Assembly: GCF_033568475.1 (NCBI RefSeq)
Contig: NW_027331833.1
Span: 3,224,001-3,288,000 of the forward strand
Length of the DNA: 64,000 nt
Direction of reading: 5' to 3'
From: Henckelia pumila
Taxonomy: Eukaryota; Streptophyta; Magnoliopsida; Lamiales; Gesneriaceae
Every line of letters begins with the position of its first letter. Position 1 is the first letter of the stretch. The position numbers and the translations under genes are program-made. Under the pieces are notes generated by a model. It had not been told where the DNA came from. It searched no databases and saw only the letters and a list, made by a program, of their open reading frames with translations. Shown one piece after another: positions 12,460 to 24,822 of this stretch.

Positions 12460-13347
12460 TTGGTAAGGAAAATCTTTTACCTTTGTGGTTGTTTAATGGG
12501 TGGATTTTGGCCAAAAAAATTTATTTCCACTGTGTTTGTAATTTATTGGCAACAGCCCTGTGGAACTTGCATAAGTAGATGTTAATGTATTTCTCACGGC
12601 ATTCTTGGGTTTTAGCTCGAGAGGTGAGCTTTGATATTTTCCTATTTTTAATACCAAAATAGTTATATACAACCCTCCTCAATTTCAGGAATTTTGTGCA
12701 ACATTTTGTACTATAAATGAATATAAGTTTTTTTTTAATCAATTGTTAACTTGAACCTGTGTGGAATTTTGTCTACCCAATCCCTGAGCTTTGATTATCA
12801 ATGCAATATGTAGCACCCCCCCTCCCCCCTCTGTGATGAGCCTGTCATGTATGATTTGGTTGAAAGAGACGTTGGATCACGGATCACCAAGCTATGCTGC
12901 ATAGTATCAAACTTCTAAAATGCAGCAGGTTGTGAAACAAAATGCATCTAGTACTCGAGAAGTCACTATAGCAGTTTTATTTCTGGAATACAGCAAATTT
13001 GTTCGGTGTCATAATGTGGAGAGCATTTTATCCTTTGGGAAATCAGAAGTGTCAAAATGGGTAAGATGCAGTTCGCCTTGAGAGGTATTTTCTTGCCACA
13101 TACGTCGGGGAACTTTGGTGTTGAGGACCCTTGAACCGAGAAATATAATGACATGGTTTCGAGTACCAAAATAAAGATGGAAAGGGCATTTAAACGTCTT
13201 ACAAGGAGATGGAAATCGAATTGTGAAAGAAAATAGAACGTACAAGGAATAGACATCCAAAACCTGCAGAAAAGAATCATGCGACATTTCTGTTTTTCTG
13301 CTATTTTATTCGCCGCTCTAATACTGAACCAAGCTTGGCAGTATTAC
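12460..13347. other. Convergent intergenic/3' UTR stretch
   Basis: 888 bp between the stop codons of two convergent genes. It should hold both 3' untranslated regions. Short open frames on the minus strand at 12966-13287 have no recognisable motif and no splice link, and I treat them as chance. A C-run (CCCCCCCTCCCCCC) lies at about 12816. Confidence 0.6.
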
Positions 13348-16300
13348 TTAATATCTAGCCCATGCAGAGTCTTTAGGAGCCATCTCAGAGAGAATCAGAT
13401 TGACAACTGAACTTGATTGGAACAGACCAAGTTTCTCCAGAATTCTTTTGATTAATACACCAGCAACATATGAGATGCCTGACGCCGTAAATCCCAATAC
13501 AACATAAGTCATGACGGTTTTTACGTAAGTTTTGGGGGGTCTACATACATACGCCTTCCCAATAGCTAGAACAGTAATGCACAGAAAGGAAGTTGCTCCC
13601 ACCACGAGCAGCTTGAGCTCCTTGTCATCATTCACTCGGAATGGGAAACCATAGGCCACAGCAGGTAATGAGCCGGAGATGAGGTATGATAGTATAACAA
13701 CCATGGCATGAAGTAAGAAATTCTCCCTTCTTCCCAGGAGTTCTTCATAGCGATCCTTTTGATCAGTTACTTGATGGGAAACTTGGTCTGAATGTTGATC
13801 TATTCGATCACTTCTTAGTTTGCAAAGCTGTACAATTGTATATGTGAGAACACAATGCCTGCTAGCTTAACTTTCTATTGGTATTTGTTGGTGTTGTTCT
13901 TCATTAAATTTGGTGAAAGCAAGTCTACTTACATTGTGACAAATGACAGAAAATCCCCCAATCAGATTGGCCAATCCCAGTGCTATAATATTTACTGTAG
14001 TGCAAGAAAAGAAAGAAAAAACCAAAACATAATAATAAATTTCTAGCAAATTGAAGAAGATTTTTATGCAGTCGTAAACTAATTGAAGATTACTTACATG
14101 TGGTAATATCAGCACCAGCTGCGGATGACACGACACTTAGGCTGGTAATTGATTCAGCCAATCCACCATATACTATGCTTTTGACCAATTCAATTGCGGA
14201 GTTTTTATGCCCTTCTGTCGTTTCACTCACAGCAACACTGATTTGAGATGTCAATTGCTCACCTACTGTTTCTTCAGAAACAGTTATACTTTCCCCTATT
14301 TCAGAAGCTGAAGTTGTACCTATAGATATCACAATATCCTTGCCTGCAATCAAAGTACATGCTATACATCTTATGAATAACCGAACCTGCAATATTTTCT
14401 GCATTTAACCATGTCATTTTCTAGCCAATGCGCCTTTTAATGTTGAAATACCACCAAATATTAGCGATTCACCAGTTTGGACTTCAAATTTGGTTTTCTT
14501 AGAAACTTTGATGGGATAGATTGGACCCATGACTTTAAAAAATGACACCTACTGCTATTATTATATTCATGTTTGAGAATTGACAGCTTGTTATTGGTAG
14601 TCGAAAGTATACTGCAATAGGCTGCTTACGTACTGTCATAGCTACATTAGAAGTTTTCGTTTCCATTTTCAACTGCCAATTCAGTTGTAAGTTTCACTTC
14701 TATGTGGCACCCTGCATGAGGAATAGCTGCTGAAATGTTCAATTTTCCGTTGAAATCCCTGGCTTTACATTTTTGAACTAGTGTCGGTAAGAACAGGATG
14801 ACCTCATTTGTGTATGCATGATTCAATAAACATGAAATTTGCGAATAGAAAGCGGAAAATAAGATCCAGTTGAAAGGTAATATCTAACATGCAGGCATGG
14901 TTCCAGCTTTCATAGAATTATAAAACAGTGAACCTTTCTACCTGGGGTTTCCTTTTGTATTCTCTGATTGTTTATTTTGTCCTCTGATTTCTCAAGAGCT
15001 AGTGGAGTATCATTTGAGGAGACCATCAACTTTAATCCACCTTTTTGCGTAGATGAAACTGGATCCTGTGCGGATTCTTCACATGTAAATTGAGCCTTCT
15101 CTTGACGATTTTTCCCTGATATACCAGATTCACAGTTGACTTGGATTTCTTTGCGTAGCGTTGCTTCCTTCAATGCAGTCTTTGTGTATCCTTCCGACTG
15201 TTCTTTTGTGGAATCTTTTGCGCCATGTTGAGATAAATTGTTAAAAAGGATTCATCTTAGCACTAACTGACGATGAATGTAGAAGTGACTATGACACATA
15301 TTTCTTGCTCTTTCCAGACATTCATAAAAGGTGAAGTTGCTAACAATACCTATCTTCTCTGGTCTATATAGTAGTTCCATTTAAAGAATTGTCATGCCTT
15401 GAAGATAGTACGATCCTATCTTAGCATCATAGATTATGATTATTCCAGCAGTCCCTACGAGTGCTTCATAAGCAGGTGTGGTTAAGTATACCCTTTGAAT
15501 TGGGGAAATCTGACCATTTTGGTTGTCAGTTAAATAATGGGGGTGGAATTATGCTACACCAAGAGACTACTGTGTGTGTGGCATAATGGTTGGATTTGGA
15601 TGTGTGTGTGTGTGTGTGTGGGGAGGTGTATATATGGTGCTACACAAGGAGCGGTCTCTCAGTTTTAGTATTGGCTAAATCAGATAATGGGGATTACCTC
15701 CCTAAAAACTCCTCGTGGCATAAAGTTTCTATGAAAAGATTACTAAAATAGTACATGACATTCATTGTTGCCTTTAAACAGAAACGATGACTCCAGATGT
15801 GGCAATGGACTTTGTAAGCACTTTGATGCTCCTATACTTTGCGTACAGTCACGCAAAGGCACTTAACAAATTAGAACGATGCCGAAACCAGGAATATGAA
15901 GTAGGATTTCATGTGCTGAATATGCTACAAAATTTCAGAGAGATGAGTATCACTTTTGCTGGCATCTCTCTTGACAACGCTGAGCTAAATTGGTGGTAAG
16001 CAGAAAAGAGACAAAAGTGATCACCTCGCTCAACCGTTGTCTCCTGGTTATTTGATGCAAACCACTTCTTTTTTATGCTTGGTAATTGTACTTGTTCATC
16101 TCCTACAGTTTCTTTCCCATTTTTATCTCCAAATATTCGGAACAACTTGGATCCATTCCCTGAATGTTCAAAGGGTTAGCTTTGGCTTTCTACTCAATCT
16201 TGGGATTAACTACACAGAAAATTTTTCATCTCCTTTGCTCTTATTAGTCAGTAACAGCTTACCTGTTGGAATGAAAAGGCTGAAGCAAGATAAGCATCTG

Positions 16301-17833
16301 AATAGAACGCTCCCCGTTTCTCGAACAGTGTCATCTTCAGCCAATTCATCATCAGGTGCCTGAGCAGAACAGCTGCCTGACTTGGAGACAGCTGCAGATT
16401 CTGTTTTATTACGCTTAAAATCTTCATCAGGAAGTTGAACTCTTCGATTTCTTTTGCGGAGAATAACTCTTCTTGTGATGCAAGAATTGCAATTAGGACA
16501 ATATAAATCATGTGTCGTTTGTTTTTGCAGCAGTCTTTCGACATCCGCTTCTGTTTCTTCCAGCTCATCCTCATGTATCGAATCACTTTCTGTGCTTTCT
16601 ATCTCACTGATGGAATACTTATAATCCGCTCTGTTTCCTTGTATATTTGAATTCGACTCAGAAGTATGAATAAGAAGTTTCTGAGATACTATCTCCGATT
16701 CACCTAGTTCTGGTGGACTTTCGTCCATTTGCTTTTCGCCATAATTGATTTCAACACCTGAAACCACGTTATATTTCACATTGTGCTAACATCATAGAGA
16801 ATCCTGCCATTGCATGAATCCAGATTGTTTTCTGCACTATTCCCCTTACTATGTTTCAAGTTAAACTATCATATTTATACATTAATACAATCTCTGTTAA
16901 TCAAAACACTATCCACTGACCTTCAGTTTCAAAATTTAAATTTTTGTGATACATCTGCTTAGGCCATGGTCCACTATGGTTCTGAATGTGGTCGATCAAG
17001 ATAATTCCATCCTGATGGGTCCAATAGCAGATTCGACACTTCCATATTCCTTCATTCAAATCGACGATTATGGTAAGATCAGGAAGGATAGGATTTAAAA
17101 CATGCTAGGCATTCAGCCACTTGATGTTTCAAGAATTCTGTCGTTCCAAGCTAATTAGAAGAAAATGAAATTGCTTAGTTTATATATATATTCTTTTTCT
17201 CCGTGAAAAATTGTACCTTTTTAAAGTTCTCAGCTGGTAAACCAAATCAGATTTATCTGAACTTCCTCTTGTAAAAAGATGAAGTTCAATTTCAAATCTT
17301 AGGTTTATATTTTTACACCAAACATAGGCATGTGTGTGTGTGAAAATCTAAGAAAGATGGCCCCCTTCTATATGTGTTTGACAGACAAGTAGGGCTAAAA
17401 ATGGGCATGGAGTGGGGTTAAGGCTCAGGAATATTATACTTAAAACTGTTTCAAAGTAATAAAAACATATAAAAAGAAAAGCACTTGACATCACATGTAG
17501 CTATCATACACATATACCATCTTCACCCTCACCTTTGTCGAGGAAAACAAGATTCTGCTGCCCTTGTGCACATTCTGCCTCATCTCCGAGGACTCCATCA
17601 CCAAGTCCTTTCATATTTAGCTCGTTTCCAAAAATTATTCCTCCATTTGAAATTAGAATTGACTGATATGCATGCTCATTTTCCTCACAAATTCCATTTT
17701 TCACTCCATTTTGCATACTTTCGACGTCACCCTTCTCAGTTCTTGATTTTCTTGTTTTGACAAGTGTAGTGTATTCTTCTTCTTCCTCCTCCTCCTCCTC
17801 CTCTTGCACCGGAGTTCTCTCTTCTTTTTCCAT
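13348..17833 (-). CDS. Membrane-of-ER-body (MEB)-like protein with VIT/CCC1-type C-terminus
   Basis: Exons read right to left: 17833-17533 (ATG), possibly 17265-17217, 17150-16921 (left half sound, right half unclear), 16757-16263, 16159-16025, 15214-14942, 14343-14098, 13994-13933 and 13827-13348. Phases agree at every junction from 16757 on. The N-terminus has a run of ten Glu. Middle: CRICYWTHQDG, then CPNCNSCITRRVILRKR and FRCLSCFSLFIPTG, two CxxC pairs of a likely metal site. C-terminus: SIVYGGLAESITSL, LNIIALGLANLIGG and YVVLGFTASGISYVAGVLIKRIL, the transmembrane part related to vacuolar iron transporters. Arabidopsis MEB1/MEB2 lie in ER bodies and transport iron/manganese in yeast; the job here is inferred. 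Exon 17150-16921 has in-frame stops in its first half under the modelled phase (see findings). Confidence 0.85.
15215..16024 (-). other. Intron of the MEB-like gene with a (TG)n microsatellite
   Basis: 810-bp intron between CGAG|GTGATC and CAAAAG|ATTCC (minus strand). It holds a TGTGTG run at 15600-15621. Nothing else recognised. Confidence 0.6.
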
Positions 17834-18266
17834 TTTCACACACACACACACTAACACACACTCTCACTATTATTATAGAATTATTGAGACGGTACGATCA
17901 TCATCATAATGCAAGAGGAAAGCTGTAAAGCAATATGTCATTGCACACTCGTGTTTGCATAAATCCAGGGCTCTGCTTAGGCTCTTGACTTTGCCTTTTT
18001 ATATTTTCGGTACAAACCTAAAGATATTGATTACCTGCAGCTGAAGTAATGTGAACTACCTATCGTTATCTGAAAAAAAAAACAATAAAGTAAATTATGA
18101 AGTATGATGTAGAGGGGTTTGATATTGTCATGCTTAGGAGAATTAAATGATACGTGGACATTGGGATAAACTAGTCCACGGTCTTGGGTATCATGGTATG
18201 ATAGTTGGAGAAAATCTATCTCTAATATATATATACACACTAGTACTTTGACGCGGTAGATGAGAT
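17834..18266 (-). other. Upstream region of the MEB-like gene
   Basis: Likely 5' UTR and promoter. A CACACACACACA tract lies at 17838-17850, just before the start codon, and TATTATTATAGAAT at 17868-17882. No motif can be assigned with confidence. Confidence 0.4.
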
Positions 18267-18403
18267 CCTAGCATATGAGTAATATCCAAACTATGCATCC
18301 AACAGTTCGTATTTTTACACATAAGCGTAATTAATTATATATTGTTGACGTGACAAATCATGAGACATTAGATTTATTATTGGGGTATTACTCATATGCT
18401 AGG
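18267..18403. mobile_element. Small MITE-like element, 137 bp, 21-bp inverted ends
   Basis: CCTAGCATATGAGTAATATCC at 18267-18287 is matched by its reverse complement GGGGTATTACTCATATGCTAGG at 18382-18403. Weaker pairing continues outwards. No clear target duplication and no coding capacity. Confidence 0.7.
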
Positions 18404-18724
18404 TTGAAATCTATCATTTGACGCATGCTTTGTGTGCTTGTACAGTCTATTTTTGCATATGTATTACTTACTTGTACAACCTGTTTCTTTAATAAAAAAA
18501 TGATAAACAAATAAATAATTTTTTTTAAAAAAGGACATAACTAAACGTTGGGGATATTTTGAAAATATTGAAATTGAACATAAAAAAATAATGGAAAAAA
18601 TAGTGAAATGAAAAAGGAAAACAAAAACAAAAAAACAAAAACTCAAAAGACATACCAACATACTAATTTGTCGGTCTCCACCCCTCTCTCTTAATATATA
18701 AGTATAGATATTATGCATTCTAGC

Positions 18725-18855
18725 TAGTGTGTAGGATTTTTGTGAGCGACCACTAAAACTCACTAGTGTGTTTAATAGTTTCTAAAAAACAAAAACAAAA
18801 TCATAAAAATACACTAGTGAATTTTAGTAGTCGCTCACGAAAATCCTGCACACTA
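18725..18855. mobile_element. Fold-back element, 131 bp, 45-bp arms
   Basis: TAGTGTGTAGGATTTTTGTG... at 18725-18769 pairs, with about four mismatches, with ...CACGAAAATCCTGCACACTA at 18811-18855. The arms include GTGAGCGACCACTAAAA, a word found again in the next fold-back elements. It lies beside a (TA)n tract at 18878-18920. Confidence 0.75.
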
Positions 18856-18925
18856 AAGTGCACGTGAGATCAAAATTATATATATTTATATATATATATA
18901 TATAAATATATATAAATATATGAGA

Positions 18926-19060
18926 TTTGATATCCTAGACACCCATCATGATTACATATGTGAAAATTGACTGATGTGGCGTCTTGTACATCAAATAGGT
19001 GAATGTTACATCAGTCGATGCTCACGTAAGTACCCATGATGAGTGTGCAAGAGATCAAAA
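18926..19060. mobile_element. Fold-back element, about 135 bp, beside (TA)n
   Basis: TTTGATATCCTAGACACCCATCATG at 18926-18950 and ACTGATGT near 18970 pair with ACATCAGT near 19009 and CATGATGAGTGTGCAAGAGATCAAA ending near 19059. The arms are diverged, about 80% by eye. Confidence 0.55.
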
Positions 19061-19475
19061 CTCATATATAATATACACTCTTGATCCACACACCTTAGAA
19101 TACAAAATTTCTGTGAGTAACTACAGAAACCTACTACCATGTTTTAAGTTATTAGTGTTCATTTTTTTAATTTTTTTTCCCTAAAACACGTTATCGGATT
19201 TCAAATATATGCTGATGCATGTCCGATGATCCCGTGCAAACTTTCGTGTAGAGTATATATCTATATATGTATATATATAGATATATATTATATTTTGATA
19301 CTCTGCAGGGTATCAAACTTCGATGATGTGTTTTAATACTCCCTATAATAAAAATGTGAGTAACCAAGTTTTGTCATACGAAGTAGTAAAGCACATCACC
19401 GAATTTCAGGCCAGTTTAGTTGGTTCCCAAAGATAACATTTATATTTTTGTACAAGTTCAAAATTGTGTACATAA

Positions 19476-19479
<4 letters not shown>

Positions 19480-19549
<70 letters not shown>

Positions 19550-19696
19550 GATCACCTGCACCCTAGGGTGCAGGGTTTTTTTGTGTGCGACCACTAATAC
19601 CGGGTTTTAGTGTAAAAAAAAACACTAAAACCCGTACCCGATTTTTGTGTGCGACCACTAATACTGTATATATATATATATTATTATTATTATATA
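19480..19696. repeat. (TA)n tract with embedded hairpin element
   Basis: A (TA)n tract at 19480-19543, then a short element with CTGCACCCTAGGGTGCAGG (19557-19575), GTGTGCGACCACTAATA twice (about 19580 and 19645) and the perfect hairpin CGGGTTTTAGTGT/ACACTAAAACCCG (19602-19640), then (TA)n again to 19696. Confidence 0.65.
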
Positions 19697-19697
19697 T

Positions 19698-19855
19698 ATA
19701 TATGTTATGTGAGTATTTTTCTAATAATTTTTATTATACATCACATGATATTTTCCTATAAAATATAATATACCCAATATATATGTTATGTAAGTATTTT
19801 TCTAATAATTTTTATTATACATTAGATGATATTTTCCAATACAATAGTACACGTA
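19698..19855. repeat. Tandem duplication, about 80-bp unit x 2
   Basis: ATATATGTTATGTGAGTATT...CATCACATGATATTTTCC at 19698-19757 recurs at 19779-19836 with few changes. Confidence 0.75.
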
Positions 19856-20165
19856 GCTTTTAATTGAATAGATACGGCTAAATTATGAGACTAGCGTACT
19901 CTACATGCAAGTTGGTGCAAATTCTATGCTTACACGTGGCAGTGAATTGGGAATAAGTCAACTAAAAACAAAATCGTGGGAAATAGGACAAAGGACATAA
20001 TATCTATTACTAACGTCTCATTATTTCATATTTTATTGGAACGGTAATTGTATTTTGTCATGTAATTTGTATATGATTTTTTTGTTTTGGTTTTATTATT
20101 AATCAGTTTATGTTTTTAGTCTTCTAACTTTCATTTTTTTCGTTTTAATCATTTTCTACTTGAAT

Positions 20166-20233
20166 GTTGATGTGTCTGGTGTCATATCACAATCTTCTTG
20201 TGATATGTAATCATTTTCAGTGACACATCAACA
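20166..20233. repeat. Hairpin/fold-back, 68 bp
   Basis: TGATGTGTC...GTCATATCACAA pairs with TTGTGATATG...GTGACACATCA around the centre near 20197. Confidence 0.6.
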
Positions 20234-20433
20234 TCATGCAACACTTTAATTAAAAAGATTAAAATCTAAAAATTGCAGATTTTGCGACTAAGATTATAAA
20301 TTGACGATAAAAAGATCGAAGATAGAAAACATGGCTGGTGTTTTTTCTTTGGCTAGCATGGTTTATATGTTATTGTGTTAGCCAAAAATTTATCCAATGC
20401 AAATTGAATAGTAATGACTACGAATTCCGTCGT

Positions 20434-20631
20434 CATAATATATTTATATATATATATATATATAGAAATGATACCCTGCACCCTAGGTGTGCAGGGTAAC
20501 ATGAGTACCGCATACGTGGCGGTCCATGATTGGTCAGCCAGTTTTTGTAAAAAATAATTGTGTGGTTGTGGGCGCGCCACGTAGGCAGGTGCCCACAGGT
20601 GTGCAGGGTAAGGGTGTGTAGGGTATCATTA

Positions 20632-20684
<53 letters not shown>

Positions 20685-20690
20685 GTCACT
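20434..20690. mobile_element. MITE flanked by (TA)n tracts
   Basis: AATGATACCCTGCACCCT at 20466-20483 and its near reverse complement AGGGTGTGTAGGGTATCATT at 20610-20629 are terminal inverted repeats. (TA)n tracts abut both sides (20440-20462 and 20634-20680). The arms carry the CCTGCAC words of the neighbouring 19555 element. The position inside TA microsatellites resembles rice Micron-type MITEs. Confidence 0.7.
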
Positions 20691-21697
20691 AACATGGTAA
20701 TATTTTGAGAGTAAATTCAATGACGACCCAAAATTTTCTTGCTATTTAAAATCCACATTGGACTATTCGTTTTGTTTCAACAAGTATTCATAAAACGTTT
20801 TTATATACGTGTTTTTTGAAAATTTTTTGTAAAAGGTTTTAAAATTATTTTTTTAAAAAAATATGTGTTTGAAAAATTATTCTGTAAAAATATTTTTACA
20901 ATTAAAAATAGCATGCTTTTTTCCCATCATTTTTTTCAAGTATAAAAATATCATAAAATATATCTCAATTGTTCTATAAAAATTATATATATTTAAAGAA
21001 CATTTTTTAAAACATTTTACAGAAATCTTATCTCATACTTTGTACAAATGAACCCTTGGAGTTGAGATTTTAATTTGAGGGCCGTGGAAACTAAAGTGTG
21101 TTTGTTGAAATCCACAAGAAAGATCATTAGGTTAACAAAGGCATTTCAAGTTTGGATCTCGAAAATTAAATGCTGTCATTCCTCGTTCCCGAGGTTCAAA
21201 CAATGACTTTTTTTAAAAAAAAAATAAATAAAAATAAAAAATTACGAATAAAAGTAAATTATCCCATAAATTCCTTCCAATGAGTGAAATCGTAGCATAT
21301 GTAAATTAATCAGGGATGAAATAGGGTCAAAACCCATCCCGTAACCTCCTATATAATTTCCGTTCCGAAAAGAATTGAGAATTTTTTTTCTCTCGATCAC
21401 GTACCCGACACATTTCGAAACCCGAATATTCGGGATCCTATTGGATAGGAGAGGAAATCCCAAATTTTTTTTTCATGTTCAAGACTTCGTTAAAAAAAGT
21501 GATTATTTTTTTTAAAAAAATAATATTTAAATTTTTTTAAAATAAATATTCAACTTAAAACATATAGTAATAAAATATTCTGAATAATGCTTCAAGATTT
21601 TGTCAAAAGAAGAATATCATACTGTGAATCGGATAATTATTAATAAAATGATCGGATACAAATTACTAGATATATTTTATAAATAGATTGTGACAGA
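20691..21697. other. AT-rich intergenic DNA
   Basis: About 1 kb of AT-rich DNA. A short block with ATCCCGTAACCTCC and CCCGAATATTCGGGATCC at 21330-21440 resembles the GGGAT-rich block at 27560-27760 and may be part of an old DNA transposon. No gene seen. Confidence 0.4.
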
Positions 21698-22475
21698 CAG
21701 TGCAAACAAATTTGTTTCTGGAAGTTTGAAGGATAAAACCTTCCACGTCTCCCTTTCTTCTGTTTTCAGAAGATATCACTAGAAGATTTGATGAGTACAT
21801 AACCTGGTACAAACCCACTTCAGTAGGACTTATCTTCGCCTACTGAAACTCCTAGAACTCTCGAATACAAAATACAACACACACGAATTTCTTCTAAAAT
21901 AAGACTCTTTTCTCAGACTTTACAACAAGTTCACTCTTCAAAGATTTTACAATGGTTTACAGTGAGCACAAATATGATCTGAGTATCTGATAAATCCTTT
22001 TGAGTGTGCAAAAGTGTTTCGAGTATTTTGTAGAAAAATCAAAGATTGATAGATTGTTGATAACGGGTGTTTCTCTAATTTTCTCGAAGGAGCCACGAAG
22101 TCTTATATAGCTTTTCTTAAATGTTAATAAAACAGGTCTTTAAAACTCTCATTTAATGTACCTGTACCAAAAGGTAGACTTTACTTCGCTTGTCATATCT
22201 TTCATACTGAAAATATGAATACACAATAAATGCTACAGTACGGTGCATTAAATGTGGTGTACTATATATCAGAATGACTAATAAATTAGAGGGCTACTGA
22301 AAATATAGTACTCCTAATATCTCATATTGATGTCTACTAATTTTATCTTTAGTTAAGACATGATTACTGATTTCCATCGAGATCGATTTGCTATTTTTTA
22401 CTACTGTTATTGTCTACCAATTTTGGATCAGTTTTTTCTACTGGCTGTCATCACCAAAACTTAAATTACTTAACA
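21698..22475 (-). repeat. 3' LTR (partial) of the second copia element
   Basis: Matches the right LTR (26490-27559) over nearly its whole length, for example GATTTGATGAGTACA and CTTCAGTAGGACTTATCTTCGCC. On the minus strand it starts TGTTAAGTAATTTAAG at 22475 and is preceded by the polypurine tract CCAAAAAGAAAAATTT. A TATA-like CTATATAAGACTTC lies near 22110. Homology stops at 21698, so the last ~200 bp present in the right LTR are missing. Confidence 0.8.
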
Positions 22476-22589
22476 AAATTTTTCTTTTTGGTGATGCCAA
22501 AACCTAGCATGAAAGACTTTAAACATAGAAGATTGTTAGACAATAACTTGAAACATTAATCAGAGAAAGTAAAAATAAAAGCAGAGTAT

Positions 22590-23340
22590 TTAATCCAGAT
22601 AAAATAAGTTGGGGTTAGGAGAATTGGACATTGGTATTTCAACTGGCTCCGGTTCTGGACCCAATATTCTATCTCCTCCTAGAGTGCCTTGCAGCAGCAG
22701 AATAAGATTCTGGTTGCCTTTTCCCCTTTTTGGCATCAGCATCCACAATGAATTGAAAGAGATCAACAATTTGAGTAGAGATGCCATCAACTTTGGTATC
22801 CAGATTATGAATAAAGACAAAATTCTCTTGAGTAGTAGTTGCAATTCCTTATAGCTGAGAGTTAACAGTCCAGATGAAGTTTACATTTTTATGAATTGCA
22901 GTAAGAGCAGTCATTTGTCCAAGTACAAAAGTAGTGTGGGAGGTGGCTACATCCCTTTTTAAGTGAGACAAAAGTACTTGGATTCGAGTTAATTCTTCAT
23001 GGATCTTCAAGATATAGTCCATGGCCCATTTTTAGAAGGAAGTAACATATGTTCGATCTTTGAGTTGATCGTAATGAATTTCCTTGACCATGGTCTGAAG
23101 TTCATTGCAACTTTTCTTTAAATCAGAGAGCTCCTCAGATACTATGAGTGACAAGTCAAAGGAGTGCGGACTATCTTCTCGAAGAATCCTTTGTTTAATC
23201 TCTTCAATCGTGGATTTCCTATAATCAAAGTTGTCAAGAGGAGTAGGACCACAATAAGACGGATTTCCAGAAAAAAAAAAAAACAATGCAAATGTTTGGA
23301 TCCGTAGAGATCTCAGGTTCTGTTGCGACAGGAAGAGATT
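22590..23340 (-). pseudogene. Non-pol reading region between gag and 3' LTR of the copia element
   Basis: Minus-strand open stretch from about 23286 to 22600 with three stop interruptions. It reads as a helical, coiled-coil-like protein: IVSEELSDLKKSCNELQTMV, then IHEELTRIQVLLSHLKRDVA, GQMTALTAIHKN and FVFIHNLDTKVDGISTQIVD. It ends in a basic tail ending in KKG. It contains none of the integrase, reverse transcriptase or RNase H motifs expected at this place. I do not recognise the family. It lies directly before the polypurine tract, so it belongs to the element and makes it a non-autonomous type that depends on others for pol. Confidence 0.6.
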
Positions 23341-23345
23341 TAAGG

Positions 23346-24822
23346 TGTTGGAAATGTTTTTAAAATATTTTCATGGAAAAATGTTCAAGTTTTGAAGTTA
23401 GAATGAAAAAAATGATTCACGTGGATCGGTTTAGTTATGTAATGTATTATATGCTAGTATGTTCTCATAAAAGTTATGTTTCTTATGAAAAACATGAAAT
23501 GTTGTGAAAATTTAACGAACGTGTTTATATTTATTTTATTTAGCATGCATGATTTTCAAGCACGAAAGAATTCAAAGAGCATGACTTATCAAGTTTCAAG
23601 TTATTTTCAACATGATGACATGATGATTTTAAGATATTTTTAAGTATGTTTCATGAACGATAAGAAGTTTTATGATGAAAATGTTTTATGATGAGAATGA
23701 TGAATTTATGAGAAAGTTTATGATGATAATGTTTATGACGAGAAAGTATGACGAGGGTTATGATTATGATGATGTTTCGATGATACATGATAAAATATTT
23801 TGATATTGTATGTGTTCTTATGGTAGCAGTACAAGACTGATACTCCGGGATGAGCTCCGGAGGACCTTTTCAAAGAATGAAAGTTTAAGGTGCGCATATT
23901 GGCCAAGGTCAGTATGTACGGTACAGAGATGGTGCACATATTATCAAAGGCTAGTATGGATGGTACATCTATATGCTTGTTGTATAAAGACCGTGATCAC
24001 GGGAACCCCATGTGCTCATCACACGAAAAGAAGTATTGTTATGCCCATGATTTTATATGCATGATGTTTATGTTTAAGTCTTGCATGTCCAAAGCATGAT
24101 AATTTTTATTATTTGTTTATTTTGTATATGAATAATGCTTGTTGAGTCTTTAGACTCACTATACTTGATTGGTATAGTTGGAATTGAGAAGTAAATGAAT
24201 TAAAAGCTTTGGTATAAAGGCTGAAGAGTCCAAGAGGCGTAGACATTGTATGTCACGACTGCTCGAATTTCTGGCGTTTAAAGCGAGAAGTTTTGCATAT
24301 ATTTATTGTTCTTTTGTTATTACATTATTTTGATGCACGAACTTTAAAAGTCAGTGGTAAAGAAAAATTTATATTTTCAATGACGGTCTCGTGACGATGG
24401 ATTTTAATGATTTTAAGTTTTTAACATTTTATGTTGTTTATTTCATTATGAGAATTTGACGTTTGGTTTCACGAACGTTTTTAAAATTATTTTTCGCACC
24501 AAGTTTATTTTATTTTTAACTCATGTTTCGTGTGTTTTCCTAAGAATTTAATTGTCGGTTTAGGTTTTCTATGTAAGTAGTAGTTTTGGCGTACCCGTAT
24601 AAGAACCGGTCGTTGATTGTAGGGTTGTATACTTTGTTTCAAATCTTTTATGCACGTTAGAGTCAGCAGATTTTTAAGTGTTATTTACATAGAATTTAAT
24701 TTCAATCACGATTTATTGAACTTGCAAACGCGATGCATGCCCTGTACTGCTATATTTAAAAAAAATTCCCACACTTTCCACATCTAAATTCTTGAAAATT
24801 TCTAAAATTACGGGACGTCACA
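23346..24822 (-). repeat. Probable gypsy-type solo LTR nested in the copia element
   Basis: On the minus strand the block starts TGTGACGTCCCGTAATTTT (24822) and ends CATTTCCAACA (23346). Starts of this TGTRACRYCCC form are common in plant Ty3/gypsy LTRs and resemble two other LTRs in this window. Coding of the copia element stops at one side and resumes at the other. A possible duplication ATTTA lies at 24823-24827 and, offset by four bases, at 23337-23341, so the exact left border is open. Confidence 0.55.

Noticed and set aside
12966..13287. Two minus-strand open frames of about 100 codons
   Set aside because: They lie just past the stop of the MEB-like gene, in its probable 3' UTR, with no motif.
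17780..17815. TTCTTCTTCCTCC repeat as an error or microsatellite interrupting the gene
   Set aside because: It encodes the poly-Glu run of the MEB-like N-terminus in frame with the start codon, and acidic runs are common there.
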